A DNA stretch of 64,000 bases. Origin: Actinomadura opuntiae (GTDB taxonomy: Bacteria > Actinomycetota > Actinomycetes > Streptosporangiales > Streptosporangiaceae). Below the pieces are notes generated by a model. It was not told the DNA's origin. It worked only from the letters and a program-made list of their open reading frames with translations, and made no database searches. The position numbers and the translations under genes are program-made. How positions within the stretch are numbered: position 1 is the stretch's first letter; the number at the start of each line of letters is the position of its first letter. This document shows, piece after piece, positions 52,795 to 60,310 of the stretch. The stretch spans positions 217,015 to 281,014 of the forward strand of contig NZ_JASNWF010000017.1 in assembly GCF_030283205.1 (NCBI RefSeq), read 5' to 3'.

Positions 52795-52922
52795 TGTTAA
52801 GCGGAGGCTGATTCCGCTTTCCAGCAGGTGAAGTCCGCCGGGTGTCGGACTGCCACGAAGTGCGGGCCGTCATCAAGAGGAGCGAGCGGTGACCTTCCTC
52901 ACCTCCTGCCGCACTGGTAGTT

Positions 52923-52934
52923 AGAACGTGTTCT
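52923..52934. promoter_or_regulatory. Second KstR-core palindrome in the cyp125 region
   Basis: AGAACGTGTTCT, a perfect 12-bp palindrome with the AAC-NN-GTT core. It lies 85 nt before the 53019 gene and 248 nt upstream of cyp125. Confidence 0.7.
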
Positions 52935-53018
52935 CATTCCCGGCTCGATCCGGGCGGTTCGATGGGCGTGGCCGTCCACTAGCCTGGGCCTCGTACTCCC
53001 CCCGCGCCGGAGACGTCC

Positions 53019-53474
53019 ATGCCCGCAGATTTCGACGAGCCCATGTTCGACGAGGACTTCGTCAGGAACGCCGCGTTCACCGAGCCGTCCGCCCGCGAGC
53101 GCGCCCAGCCGCCGCGCCGTTTCCGGCGGTGGCGCGCCGCCCGGCGCCTCCGCGGCGCGTCCGGCGGCCGGTCCGGCCCGCGGGCCTGGCGGGCCCGCCG
53201 CGGCTACCGCGAGCCGAGCCATCGCCGGGCCGTCATCCAGGTGGTCGGCGGCGTGCTCGTGCTGCTGGCCATCTCCGTCGCGCTGTGGTGGTGGCAGTCG
53301 GGGTCGCGCCGGGCCGACGACGAGCGCCCGGTCGGGCCGTCGACCATCTTCCTCTCGCCGCTGCCGTCCACCGCGCCGTCCGCGCCTCCGTCCGCGCCGC
53401 CCTCCGTTCGGCCGCCCGCGACGGAGATCCCGCGCGTCGCCGGCCCGGTGGCCCCGGCCGTCTCCGCCGGCTGA
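53019..53474 (+). CDS. SCO2583/SCO2584-type single-TM protein
   Basis: 151 residues. N-terminal acidic patch FDEPMFDEDFVRNAAFTEPSARER matches the conserved start of SCO2583/SCO2584-like actinobacterial proteins (from memory). A strongly basic stretch (residues 35-72, Arg-rich) precedes one membrane segment (about 75-93, VVGGVLVLLAISVALWWW). The outer tail is Pro/Ser/Ala-rich. No enzymatic motif. ATG 53019. A KstR-like palindrome lies 85 nt upstream, though co-regulation with sterol genes is unproven. Confidence 0.82.
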   Translation: MPADFDEPMFDEDFVRNAAFTEPSARERAQPPRRFRRWRAARRLRGASGGRSGPRAWRARRGYREPSHRRAVIQVVGGVLVLLAISVALWWWQSGSRRADDERPVGPSTIFLSPLPSTAPSAPPSAPPSVRPPATEIPRVAGPVAPAVSAG

Positions 53475-53515
53475 CGCCGTCCCCGGCCGTGGCCGGAACC
53501 GGCACGTCCGGCGAA

Positions 53516-53545
53516 GTACTCATTTCGGATGAGTGTCGGTACTCA
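53516..53545 (+). promoter_or_regulatory. Repeated TACTCA half-sites upstream of the biosynthetic operon
   Basis: ACTCAT (53518-53523), ATGAGT (53529-53534) and TACTCA (53540-53545) form an inverted repeat with 5-nt spacer plus a further direct half-site. They lie about 115-145 nt before the 53660 start, in an AT-richer patch. Candidate activator or repressor site for the five-gene operon. Confidence 0.5.
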
Positions 53546-53659
53546 CCGCAAATCGGGCTAGAACGCCTGGTGCGTCTTCCGTAAGGTCGCCCTGTCCGGA
53601 CGCGGCAGGGGCCCGCGAACCTGGCCTTCCACACAGGACGAGAACCGGGGGACCGGCCC

Positions 53660-54661
53660 ATGAGAGCCCGCATCACCGCCGTCGCCGCGCACCTGCCGCC
53701 GCGCGTCGTCACCAGCGCCGAGGTCGAGGCGCGCATCGCCGCCGAGAGCCCCGGCTACCGGCCGCACCCCACGATCGTCGAGCGGATGACCGGGATCCGG
53801 GCGCGGCACGTGATGGACGACGGGGAGCAGGCGTCCGACCTGGCCGTCGCCGCCGCGCGCCGCGTCCTCGACCGGCGCGGGACCCGCGCGGACGCCGTCG
53901 ACCTGCTGGTCTTCGGGTCGGCGTCGCAGGACCTGATCGAGCCCGCGACCGCGCACATCGTCGCCGCGAAGCTCGGCGCGTCCTGCCCGGTCTTCGACGT
54001 CAAGAACGCCTGCAACAGCTTCCTCAACGGCCTGCAGATGGCGGACGCGCTGATCCGCACCGGCCAGCACGAGCGGGTGCTGGTGTGCACGGGCGAGAGC
54101 CCGTCCCGCGCGATCCGCTGGAAGGTGCGCGACCGTGCGCAGTTCGTGGACGCGTTCGCCGGCTACACCCTGTCGGACGGCGGCGCGGCGATGCTGGTCG
54201 AGGCGGCCCCGGACGGCGGCATCTTCTACCGCGACTTCGCCGCCGTCTCCAGCGCCTGGGACATCGGAACGCTGCCCGCCGGCGGGTCCATGCACCCGCG
54301 CGACCCCGAGTTCGCCTACTTCAAGGGCGACGGGCGCCGGCTCAAGGACGCGTTCCTGGCGGCCGGGCCGGAGATCTTCACCACCGCCCTCGCCAAGACC
54401 GGGCTGACCTGGGACGACTTCGCGGTCGTCGCCGTCCACCAGGTGACGCTGCCGTACCTGGAAGTGCTGCGGGCGGCGCTCGGCGTCCCGCCGGACCGGC
54501 TCGTCGTCACGCTGCCCGAGCACGGCAACGTCGCGTCCGCGAGCCTGCCGCTCCAGCTCGCCACCGCCGTCGCGGCGGGACGGTGCCGTCACGGCGACCG
54601 GGTCGCTCTGGTCGGCCTCGCCGGCGGCGTCAGCCTCGGCGTCATGTTCGCGGAGCTGTGA
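53660..54661 (+). CDS. KASIII/OleA-like condensing enzyme
   Basis: 333-residue thiolase-fold ketoacyl synthase of the FabH/OleA type. Catalytic triad in place: Cys118 in KNACNSFLNG, His260 in VAVHQVTLPYLE and Asn290 in EHGNVASASLP. FabH usually starts a fatty acid with a short acyl-CoA; OleA joins two fatty acyl-CoAs head to head, and the operon context (OleC- and OleD-like partners downstream) favours the latter. ATG 53660 with GGGGGA about 8 nt upstream. First gene of a five-gene operon; the GT2 starts 2 nt after its stop. Confidence 0.88.
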   Translation: MRARITAVAAHLPPRVVTSAEVEARIAAESPGYRPHPTIVERMTGIRARHVMDDGEQASDLAVAAARRVLDRRGTRADAVDLLVFGSASQDLIEPATAHIVAAKLGASCPVFDVKNACNSFLNGLQMADALIRTGQHERVLVCTGESPSRAIRWKVRDRAQFVDAFAGYTLSDGGAAMLVEAAPDGGIFYRDFAAVSSAWDIGTLPAGGSMHPRDPEFAYFKGDGRRLKDAFLAAGPEIFTTALAKTGLTWDDFAVVAVHQVTLPYLEVLRAALGVPPDRLVVTLPEHGNVASASLPLQLATAVAAGRCRHGDRVALVGLAGGVSLGVMFAEL

Positions 54662-54663
54662 CC

Positions 54664-55428
54664 ATGTCGCAGACGATGGACCTGTGGGTCGTCGTCCCCG
54701 CCTATGACGAGGAGCGCTCGATCGGCGCGACGCTGCGCCGGCTCGCCGCGCAGACCGACACCGGCTTCACGCTCGTCGTCGTCGACAACGGCAGCCGGGA
54801 CGGGACGGCGAAGGCCGTCCGGACGTTCGCGGAGGAGCACCCCGGGATGGACGTCCGGATCGTCCCGGAACCGGAGAAGGGGACGGGCGCCGCCGCCGAC
54901 ACCGGCTTCCGGCACGCGATCGGCGCCGGCGCCACGCACATCGCCCGCACCGACGCCGACTGCCTGCCGGACGTCGGCTGGATCGCGGCGGTGAAGCGGG
55001 CGTTCGCCGGCGGACTGGAGATGGTGTCCGGGCCGCTGCGCCCGCGCACCGACGAGTTCCCGCTGCGGTTCTGGGAACGGCGCCTGCTCCCTGCGGTGAT
55101 CGAGGTCGCGGCGCTGTTCGGCCGGTTCCGCCCCGGCAACCAGGACCCGCTCTACCTCGGCCCCTACGTGATGATGCCGGGCTGCAACCTCGCCATCACC
55201 GCCGACCTGTACAAGCGGGCCGGCGGCTTCCCGCGCACCCGCATCGAGGAGCTCCACGAGGACCGCGCCCTGGTCAACCGCGTCCGCTACCTGACCGACG
55301 CCTACGGCCTGCGCAAGGACGTCGTCGTGTACGGATCGGTGCGGCGGCTGCGCGCGTTCGGGCTGGTCAAGACGCTCGGCTGGTACGCCGACCACCGCTA
55401 CATGCCCGAGGTCGTGGACATCCGATGA
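54664..55428 (+). CDS. Glycosyltransferase family 2
   Basis: 254-residue GT-A glycosyltransferase. VVPAYDEERSIGATLRRLAAQTDT, VVVDNGSRDGTAKAV, GTGAAADTGFRHAIGAGATHIARTDADCLPD (parts GTGAAADTGFRHA and ARTDADCLPD) giving the DXD metal site, GPLRPRT, and a C-terminal LHEDRALVNRV helix near the acceptor site. No membrane segment is evident apart from the mildly hydrophobic AVIEVAALFGRFR. ATG 54664. In this operon it may glycosylate the product of the Ole-like enzymes. Confidence 0.9.
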   Translation: MSQTMDLWVVVPAYDEERSIGATLRRLAAQTDTGFTLVVVDNGSRDGTAKAVRTFAEEHPGMDVRIVPEPEKGTGAAADTGFRHAIGAGATHIARTDADCLPDVGWIAAVKRAFAGGLEMVSGPLRPRTDEFPLRFWERRLLPAVIEVAALFGRFRPGNQDPLYLGPYVMMPGCNLAITADLYKRAGGFPRTRIEELHEDRALVNRVRYLTDAYGLRKDVVVYGSVRRLRAFGLVKTLGWYADHRYMPEVVDIR

Positions 55429-56588
55429 GGGCTCCTGACTGGGAGCGGCGGCTCTACCTCGCCGCGCATCCCTTCGCGTATCCGCTGCTCAGAGGGCTCG
55501 CCCGGCGCGGGCCGATCGTCCGCGTGCCGGGCCTCGGCGTCGTCGTCAACGCGGCGCCGCTCGCCCGCGAGGTGCTGATGGACGGCGAGACGTTCCGCAA
55601 GGACGGGCCCGGATCGCCCGGCGACCTGTGGACGCCCGTGCTCGGACCGTCCGTCCTGCTCAACATGGAAGGCGACGCGCACCGCGCGCTCCGCCGCCGC
55701 CTCACCGACCTGTTCACGCCGTCCTATGCCGACGCGCTGTGCGACCGCGTGCTGGCGGACCCGCTGGCCCGGCTCGCCGACCGCCTGGCGCGCGGCGCCA
55801 CCGTCGACCTCGTCGACGCCGCGCGCGTCATGGCCGGCGCCGTGATCAGCGAGGTCATCGGCCTGGACGCGGCGACGGAGGCGGACTGGCGGCACCTGTT
55901 CGAACAGGGCGAGCGGATCGTGTCGATGGTGTCGCTGCGGACGCGGCGGCTCGGCCCCGCGCAGGTCGAGCGGGCCCGCGAGGTCCTCGACCCGCTGGGC
56001 GCCATCGCCGCCAAGGCGTACTCCGCAGGTGACGAGTCCACGGTCATGGGACGGATGCGGGCGCTCGGCCTCTCCGAAGACGAGGCGCGCGGCGCCGCCG
56101 GAGCCTTCTTCCTCACCGGGACCGAGACCGTCGCCACCCTGGTGCCCCGCCTGATCGCGCTGCTGGCCGACTCCGGCGAACTCGGCCGCGTCGCCGCCGG
56201 CCGCGGGCTGCTCGACCGGGCGATCGAGGAGGCGATGCGGGTGACGACGCCGACGCCGGTGATGCTGCGGAGCGTGCACCGCCCGGCGGTCGTCGGCGGC
56301 GTGGCGATCCGTCCGGGTGACCGGGTGCTCATCGCCACGCACAACTGCTGCCGCGACCACGGCCCGTTCGACCTGGACCGCCCGCATCCGCCGGAACTGC
56401 GGCGCCTGTGGTTCGGCGCGGGCCCGCATTTCTGCATCGGCTACCCGCTGGCCATGGCGCAGGTCCGCCGGGTCGCCCGCACGCTCCTGGACGCCGCGCC
56501 ATTGCGCATCACCAGCCGCGCCGCCGCCCGCGGCGTTCTGATCCCGACCTACCGCCATCTGGCCGTCCGTTCGGAGGCCGCATCATGA
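55425..56588 (+). CDS. Cytochrome P450 of the biosynthetic operon
   Basis: 387 residues. The N-terminal part is shorter than in typical P450s (YPLLRGLARRGPIVRVPGLGVVVNAAPLAREVLMD). I-helix AFFLTGTETVATLVPR, ExxR in IEEAMRVTTPTPVML, and heme loop FGAGPHFCIGYPLAMAQ with Cys337. It lacks the usual PERF-like string, replaced by DRPHPPELRRLWFG. Distant from the sterol P450s of this window, so probably a tailoring oxidase of this pathway. Overlaps GT2 (ATGA) and the next gene (ATGA). Confidence 0.9.
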   Translation: MRAPDWERRLYLAAHPFAYPLLRGLARRGPIVRVPGLGVVVNAAPLAREVLMDGETFRKDGPGSPGDLWTPVLGPSVLLNMEGDAHRALRRRLTDLFTPSYADALCDRVLADPLARLADRLARGATVDLVDAARVMAGAVISEVIGLDAATEADWRHLFEQGERIVSMVSLRTRRLGPAQVERAREVLDPLGAIAAKAYSAGDESTVMGRMRALGLSEDEARGAAGAFFLTGTETVATLVPRLIALLADSGELGRVAAGRGLLDRAIEEAMRVTTPTPVMLRSVHRPAVVGGVAIRPGDRVLIATHNCCRDHGPFDLDRPHPPELRRLWFGAGPHFCIGYPLAMAQVRRVARTLLDAAPLRITSRAAARGVLIPTYRHLAVRSEAAS

Positions 56589-58114
56589 CGCTCGTCCGGC
56601 AATTGCTCGATCAGGCCGCGCGGACACCGGACGGAGTCGCGCTGGTGTCCGGGAACGGTTCTCTTCTGACCTACGGGGAAATGCGGCGGCGGGTGCTCGC
56701 CGTCCGGCACGGGCTCCTTTCCGCTGGGCTTCGGCCTGGTGACGGGGTTCTGTTCTCCGTCCGCCCGTCACCGGAATCCCTCGTCCTCGCTTTGGGCGTC
56801 GTCGCCGCCGGGGGAGTCGTCGTATTTGCCGACCCCGGGGCCGGGCCGGAAATGTTCACCGCGCGTCTCCGGTTGGCTCGGCCCCGGTGGTCGGCCGCCG
56901 AATCGATCCTTTACGCCAGTAGCCGTATCGGGGTCGTCCGCGCCTATGCCCGCCGCCGCGGGCTCCTGCTTCCGAACCTCGCCGACTTGCAGATTCCCGG
57001 CGAGTCCCCGATGCGGCACATCCATGTCGGACGCCGCCTTCCGGGCGTGCCGCGCGGCTCCCTGTCGCTCGCCGACCTGGTGCGCGGCGACGCACCGGAC
57101 CCGCCGGAGGACACCGACCCCGACGCCCCGGCAGCGGTCATCTTCACGTCTGGAACCACGGCGGACCCGCGTGCCGTCGTCCATTCCCAGGCGTCCCTCG
57201 CGGCGGCGCTCGACCTTTTCCGGGGCCGTATGCCGGTGGGGCCGGGGGACGTCGTCCACACCGACCAGCTGATGCTCGGGCTGCCGACGCTCATCTCCGG
57301 CGCCCGCTGGTCGATGCCGCCGCTGTTCTGCTCGCCCGCCGATTTCGTGCGGTTGATGCGCGAGCGTGCCGCCACCCACACGTTCTGCGTTCCCGTCCAC
57401 CTCGCGGAAATCCTCGACCACGCCCCGGAACTGCCGCCTGAGCTCCGATACGTCCTGCTCGGCGCCGCTCCCGCGCCCGCCGGGATTCTGAAGCGGGCGG
57501 TCAAGGCGACGTCCGCCGAAGTCCTCTCCGTCTATGCCATGACCGAAATACTGCCCGTGGCGATCGCCTCGGCTGAAGAGAAACTTGCGCACACCGCCTC
57601 CGGCACCGAAGGCGACCTTCTGGGTGCGCCTCTTCCGGGTGTCGGAGCGCGACTGGCGGACGACGGCGAACTGTTCCTTTCCGGCCCGAACCTCTGCCGC
57701 GGCTATCTCGGCGCGGAGCCGTTCAAGGAACTACCAACGGGTGATCTTGCCCGTCTGGACGAAGGGCGGCTGGTCCTGCTCGGCCGCAAGAAGGACATGC
57801 TGATCCGCGGCAAATTCAACCTCTATCCCGGCCTTTACGAGCCGTCGATCGCCGCGCTTCCCGGCGTCAAGGAGGCCGCCATCGTCGGCGTCCCCGACCC
57901 CGAGACCGGCGACGAGGAGGTCGTGCTCGCCGTGGTCGGGGCGGCCGGCCTGCCCGCACGTCTGCGCCGCGACCTCCCCGGCGTCATCGACCACGACGCG
58001 CTGCCCGACCGCATCGTCGTCCTGGACGAACTGCCCCGCTCCGGCCGCACCCGCAAACTCGACCGCGCCCTCCTTCGCGAACGGGTGGCCCGTCGTGAGG
58101 GGGCGGCGGGATGA
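56585..58114 (+). CDS. OleC-like AMP-dependent ligase
   Basis: 509-residue ANL-superfamily enzyme. A3-like motif VIFTSGTTADPRAVVHSQASL (parts FTSGTTADPRAVVHS), YAMTEILPVAIASAEEKLAHTASGTEGDLLGAPLPGV in parts (YAMTEILPVAIAS and LLGAPLPGVGA), which follows the OleC pattern rather than that of acyl-CoA synthetases, and the hinge/catalytic-lysine end GRTRKLDRALLRE. OleC turns beta-hydroxy acids into beta-lactones. GC drops slightly in the middle. ATG 56585 overlaps the P450 stop. Activity as lactone synthetase is inferred from motifs and partners. Confidence 0.85.
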   Translation: MTLVRQLLDQAARTPDGVALVSGNGSLLTYGEMRRRVLAVRHGLLSAGLRPGDGVLFSVRPSPESLVLALGVVAAGGVVVFADPGAGPEMFTARLRLARPRWSAAESILYASSRIGVVRAYARRRGLLLPNLADLQIPGESPMRHIHVGRRLPGVPRGSLSLADLVRGDAPDPPEDTDPDAPAAVIFTSGTTADPRAVVHSQASLAAALDLFRGRMPVGPGDVVHTDQLMLGLPTLISGARWSMPPLFCSPADFVRLMRERAATHTFCVPVHLAEILDHAPELPPELRYVLLGAAPAPAGILKRAVKATSAEVLSVYAMTEILPVAIASAEEKLAHTASGTEGDLLGAPLPGVGARLADDGELFLSGPNLCRGYLGAEPFKELPTGDLARLDEGRLVLLGRKKDMLIRGKFNLYPGLYEPSIAALPGVKEAAIVGVPDPETGDEEVVLAVVGAAGLPARLRRDLPGVIDHDALPDRIVVLDELPRSGRTRKLDRALLRERVARREGAAG

Positions 58115-59037
58115 GGGTCGCGGTCACCGGCGCGTCCGGCTTCGTCGGCGGCGCGGTCTGCCGCGCCCTGACCTGCCGCGACATCACCACCTACGGGTTC
58201 GGTCGCCGCCCGTCCGTCCCGCCAGGCCACCTCGCCGGCGCGGCCTACCGTCCCTGGGACCTCACCCGCGGCCCGATCCCGGACGCGCCCGCCGTGGACG
58301 CGGTCGTCCACTGCGCGGGCAGCGTCACCGACTGGGGACGGCCCGCCGAGCTGTTCGCCGCCAACCTCACCGGCACCCGCAACGCCCTCGCCTCCTTCCC
58401 CGGCGCGCGGTTCGTGCACGTCAGCACCGCCAGCGTGTACGACCCGTTCCGTCCCAGCGTCATGGCCACCGAGGACGAGGCGCCCGTCACCCGCTACCTC
58501 AACGCCTACGGCGCCTCCAAGGCCGCCGCCGAACGGTTCGTGCTCGGGCGCGACGCGATCGTTCTCCGGCCGCACGCGGTCTACGGACCCGGCGACACCA
58601 CGCTGCTGCCGCGCGTCCTGTCGGCCGTCCGGGGCCCGGTCCTGCCCGCCGTCGGGACGGGTCGGCAGCGGATCAGCCTGACCTCGATCGCCAACCTGGT
58701 GCAGGCCTGCCTGCTCGCCGCTACCGGCCCGGTCGCCTCCGGCGTCTTCAACATCGCCGACGCCGAGCCCGTGGTCATCGACGACGCGTTCCGCGAGATC
58801 CTCGCCGAGCGCGGCATCGCGGCCCGTCCCGTCTACCTCCCGGTCCGGCTCGCCCGCCCCCTGGCCGCCGCTGCGGAGGGCGCGTTCCTGCTGGCCCGCC
58901 GCCCCGAACCGCCCCGCCTGACCCGCTACGCGATCAGCCACCTGGCCGTCGAACGAACCCTCGACATCACCGCCGCCCGCCAGATCCTCAACTACGACCC
59001 GCACGCCACATCCTTCGCCGGAGCCGCCGCCTGGTGA
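58111..59037 (+). CDS. OleD-like NAD(P)-dependent reductase (3beta-HSD/epimerase-type SDR)
   Basis: 308-residue extended SDR. MRVAVTGASGFVGGAVCRAL cofactor loop, VVHCAGSVTDWGRPAELFAANLTGTRNAL (parts VVHCAGSVTDWG and ANLTGTRNAL), VHVSTASVYDPF, YLNAYGASKAAAERFVL giving YxxxK, and LRPHAVYGPGDTTLLPRV. The family includes 3beta-HSD and OleD, which reduces the 2-alkyl-3-keto acid made by OleA. ATG 58111 overlaps the previous stop (ATGA). Last gene of the operon. Confidence 0.88.
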   Translation: MRVAVTGASGFVGGAVCRALTCRDITTYGFGRRPSVPPGHLAGAAYRPWDLTRGPIPDAPAVDAVVHCAGSVTDWGRPAELFAANLTGTRNALASFPGARFVHVSTASVYDPFRPSVMATEDEAPVTRYLNAYGASKAAAERFVLGRDAIVLRPHAVYGPGDTTLLPRVLSAVRGPVLPAVGTGRQRISLTSIANLVQACLLAATGPVASGVFNIADAEPVVIDDAFREILAERGIAARPVYLPVRLARPLAAAAEGAFLLARRPEPPRLTRYAISHLAVERTLDITAARQILNYDPHATSFAGAAAW

Positions 59038-59039
59038 CC

Positions 59040-59084
59040 GTCAACCGGCGGTTGACGATCAATGGTCGTCAACCTATGGTTGAC
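59040..59084 (+). promoter_or_regulatory. Promoter with two overlapping 7-3-7 operators
   Basis: GTCAACC-GGC-GGTTGAC (59040-59056) and GTCAACC-TAT-GGTTGAC (59068-59084), two perfect inverted repeats 28 bp apart. The first contains a TTGACG -35 (59052-59057), the second a TATGGT -10 (59075-59080), with a 17-bp spacer. The predicted start point coincides with ATG 59087, so the mRNA should be leaderless and fully covered by repressor. Autoregulation by the downstream HTH protein is likely. Confidence 0.82.
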
Positions 59085-59086
59085 GC

Positions 59087-59824
59087 ATGACCGAACCCAC
59101 GCAGAACAACGTCCAGGTCCGGCTCGACGACCTGATCGCCGCCATCAAGAAGGTCCATCCCGACGCGCTCGAGCAGCTCACCAGCGCGGTCGTAGCCGCC
59201 GAGCACCTCGGCGAGGTCGCCGACCACCTGATCGGCCACTTCGTCGACCAGGCCCGCCGGTCCGGCGCGTCCTGGACCGAGATCGGCCGCAGCATGGGCG
59301 TCAGCAAGCAGGCCGCGCAGAAGCGCTTCGTCCCCAAGGACGTGACGGGCGACCTCGACCCGTCCCAGGGCTTCTCCCGCTACACCCTCCGCGCCCGCAA
59401 CGTCGTCATCGCCTCGCAGAACGAGGCCCGCGCCGCCGGCAGCGCCGAGATCGGCCTCGCCCACCTCGTCCTCGGACTGCTCGCCGACCCCGAGTCGATC
59501 GCGGCCAAGGCCATCACCGCGCAGGACGTGCTGCTCGACACCGTCCGGCAGGCCGCGACCGCCGTGCTGCCCCCGGAGGCCGCCGAGCTTCCCGCCCTCA
59601 TCCCCTTCGACCAGGACGCCAAGAAGGCCCTCGAACTGACCTTCCGCGAGGCCCTGCGCCTCGGCCACAACTACATCGGCACCGAGCACATCCTGCTCGC
59701 CCTCCTCGAACACGAGAACGGCAACGGCGTCCTCTCCGAGGCCGGCGTCGAGAAGGCCGCCGCCGAGGCCTACATCGGCGAGGCCCTGGCCGCCGTGATC
59801 GCCGCCCAGAAGCAGACTCCCTGA
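59087..59824 (+). CDS. Clp N-terminal domain protein with an HTH
   Basis: 245 residues. An N-terminal helix-turn-helix of the sigma70-region-4 type (SWTEIGRSMGVSKQAAQKRFV, about 65-85, in parts SWTEIGRSMGVSKQAAQKRF) is followed by tandem Clp-N (ClpA/ClpC-type) repeats: FSRYTLRARNVVIASQNEARAAGSAEIGLAHLVLGLL in parts and GHNYIGTEHILLALLEHENGNG. No ATPase domain. It may bind DNA and a Clp-like partner or substrate. No ribosome site; a leaderless transcript from 59087 fits the promoter. The two operators just upstream suggest self-control. Confidence 0.88.
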   Translation: MTEPTQNNVQVRLDDLIAAIKKVHPDALEQLTSAVVAAEHLGEVADHLIGHFVDQARRSGASWTEIGRSMGVSKQAAQKRFVPKDVTGDLDPSQGFSRYTLRARNVVIASQNEARAAGSAEIGLAHLVLGLLADPESIAAKAITAQDVLLDTVRQAATAVLPPEAAELPALIPFDQDAKKALELTFREALRLGHNYIGTEHILLALLEHENGNGVLSEAGVEKAAAEAYIGEALAAVIAAQKQTP

Positions 59825-59912
59825 GCCGATCGCGCGCACCGCGGTGCGGCCTCCCGGGACCGCACCGCCACACCCTCGCGAGTCGTCCGACCGGGGTGGG
59901 ACGTTGCCGGGC

Positions 59913-60300
59913 ATGAACGCCGACGCTGACGCCGACCTCCGGAGCCTGGTGCCCTCCTGGTGCGAGGCCCTGCGCTACGTCCGCGGATCGCCTCCCGAAG
60001 GCCACGCCAGCTGTCGTATAGGAAGAACTGCCCACCGAGCGGGGGAGAGCTGCCCGAGTCGATCATCGACCCGGCGGACGAGGGCCCCGGGTGTGGTTCC
60101 AGGGCTTCCCCGAAACCAAGGTCGTCAAGAACCGGATGCATCTCGACCTGAAGGTGAGCGTCGAACGCGACGTCTCGTCGGCCTTGCGCGCCCAGCGGGT
60201 CAGCGCGGCGGTGGAACGCCTGGCCCGGACCGGCGCCACACGCTGCGGATCATGGACGAGCCTCCGGGGCACTACGCCGGTGCGATTCGTGCCGTGAGGC
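59913..60300 (+). pseudogene. Frameshifted VOC/glyoxalase family remnant
   Basis: Pieces of a VOC (glyoxalase_6-like) protein in successive frames: LRSLVPSWCEALRYV (first frame from ATG 59913), PESIIDPADEGPG in another, then VWFQGFPETKVVKNRMHLDL from GTG 60091, and finally TLRIMDEPPGHYAGAIRAV. Three frame shifts would restore one protein. The distal C-terminal EFCV-type motif is missing, so the end is also lost. A one-base change near 60087 and another near 60240 are the clearest. Confidence 0.72.
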
Positions 60301-60310
60301 GCCGCGACGC

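Larger units (their letters stand above)
52676..53018. other. Divergent regulatory region of cyp125
   Basis: 343 bp without a gene, dense in operators: KstR box 52720-52733, the second palindrome 52752-52769, TCAAG-TGT-CTTGA 52769-52781, KstR2-like box 52781-52794 and a second KstR-core palindrome 52923-52934. Serves cyp125 to the left and possibly the 53019 gene to the right. Confidence 0.75.

Noticed and set aside
52889..52924. An 11-residue ORF (MTFLTSCRTGS) with AGGAG ahead of GTG 52889
   Set aside because: Too short, lies in an operator-rich region with no gene directly coupled to it, and could arise by chance.
53660..54661. Assigning the condensing enzyme as plain FabH
   Set aside because: Its triad is also typical of FabH, but OleC- and OleD-like neighbours make OleA-type chemistry more likely; kept as OleA-like with reservation.
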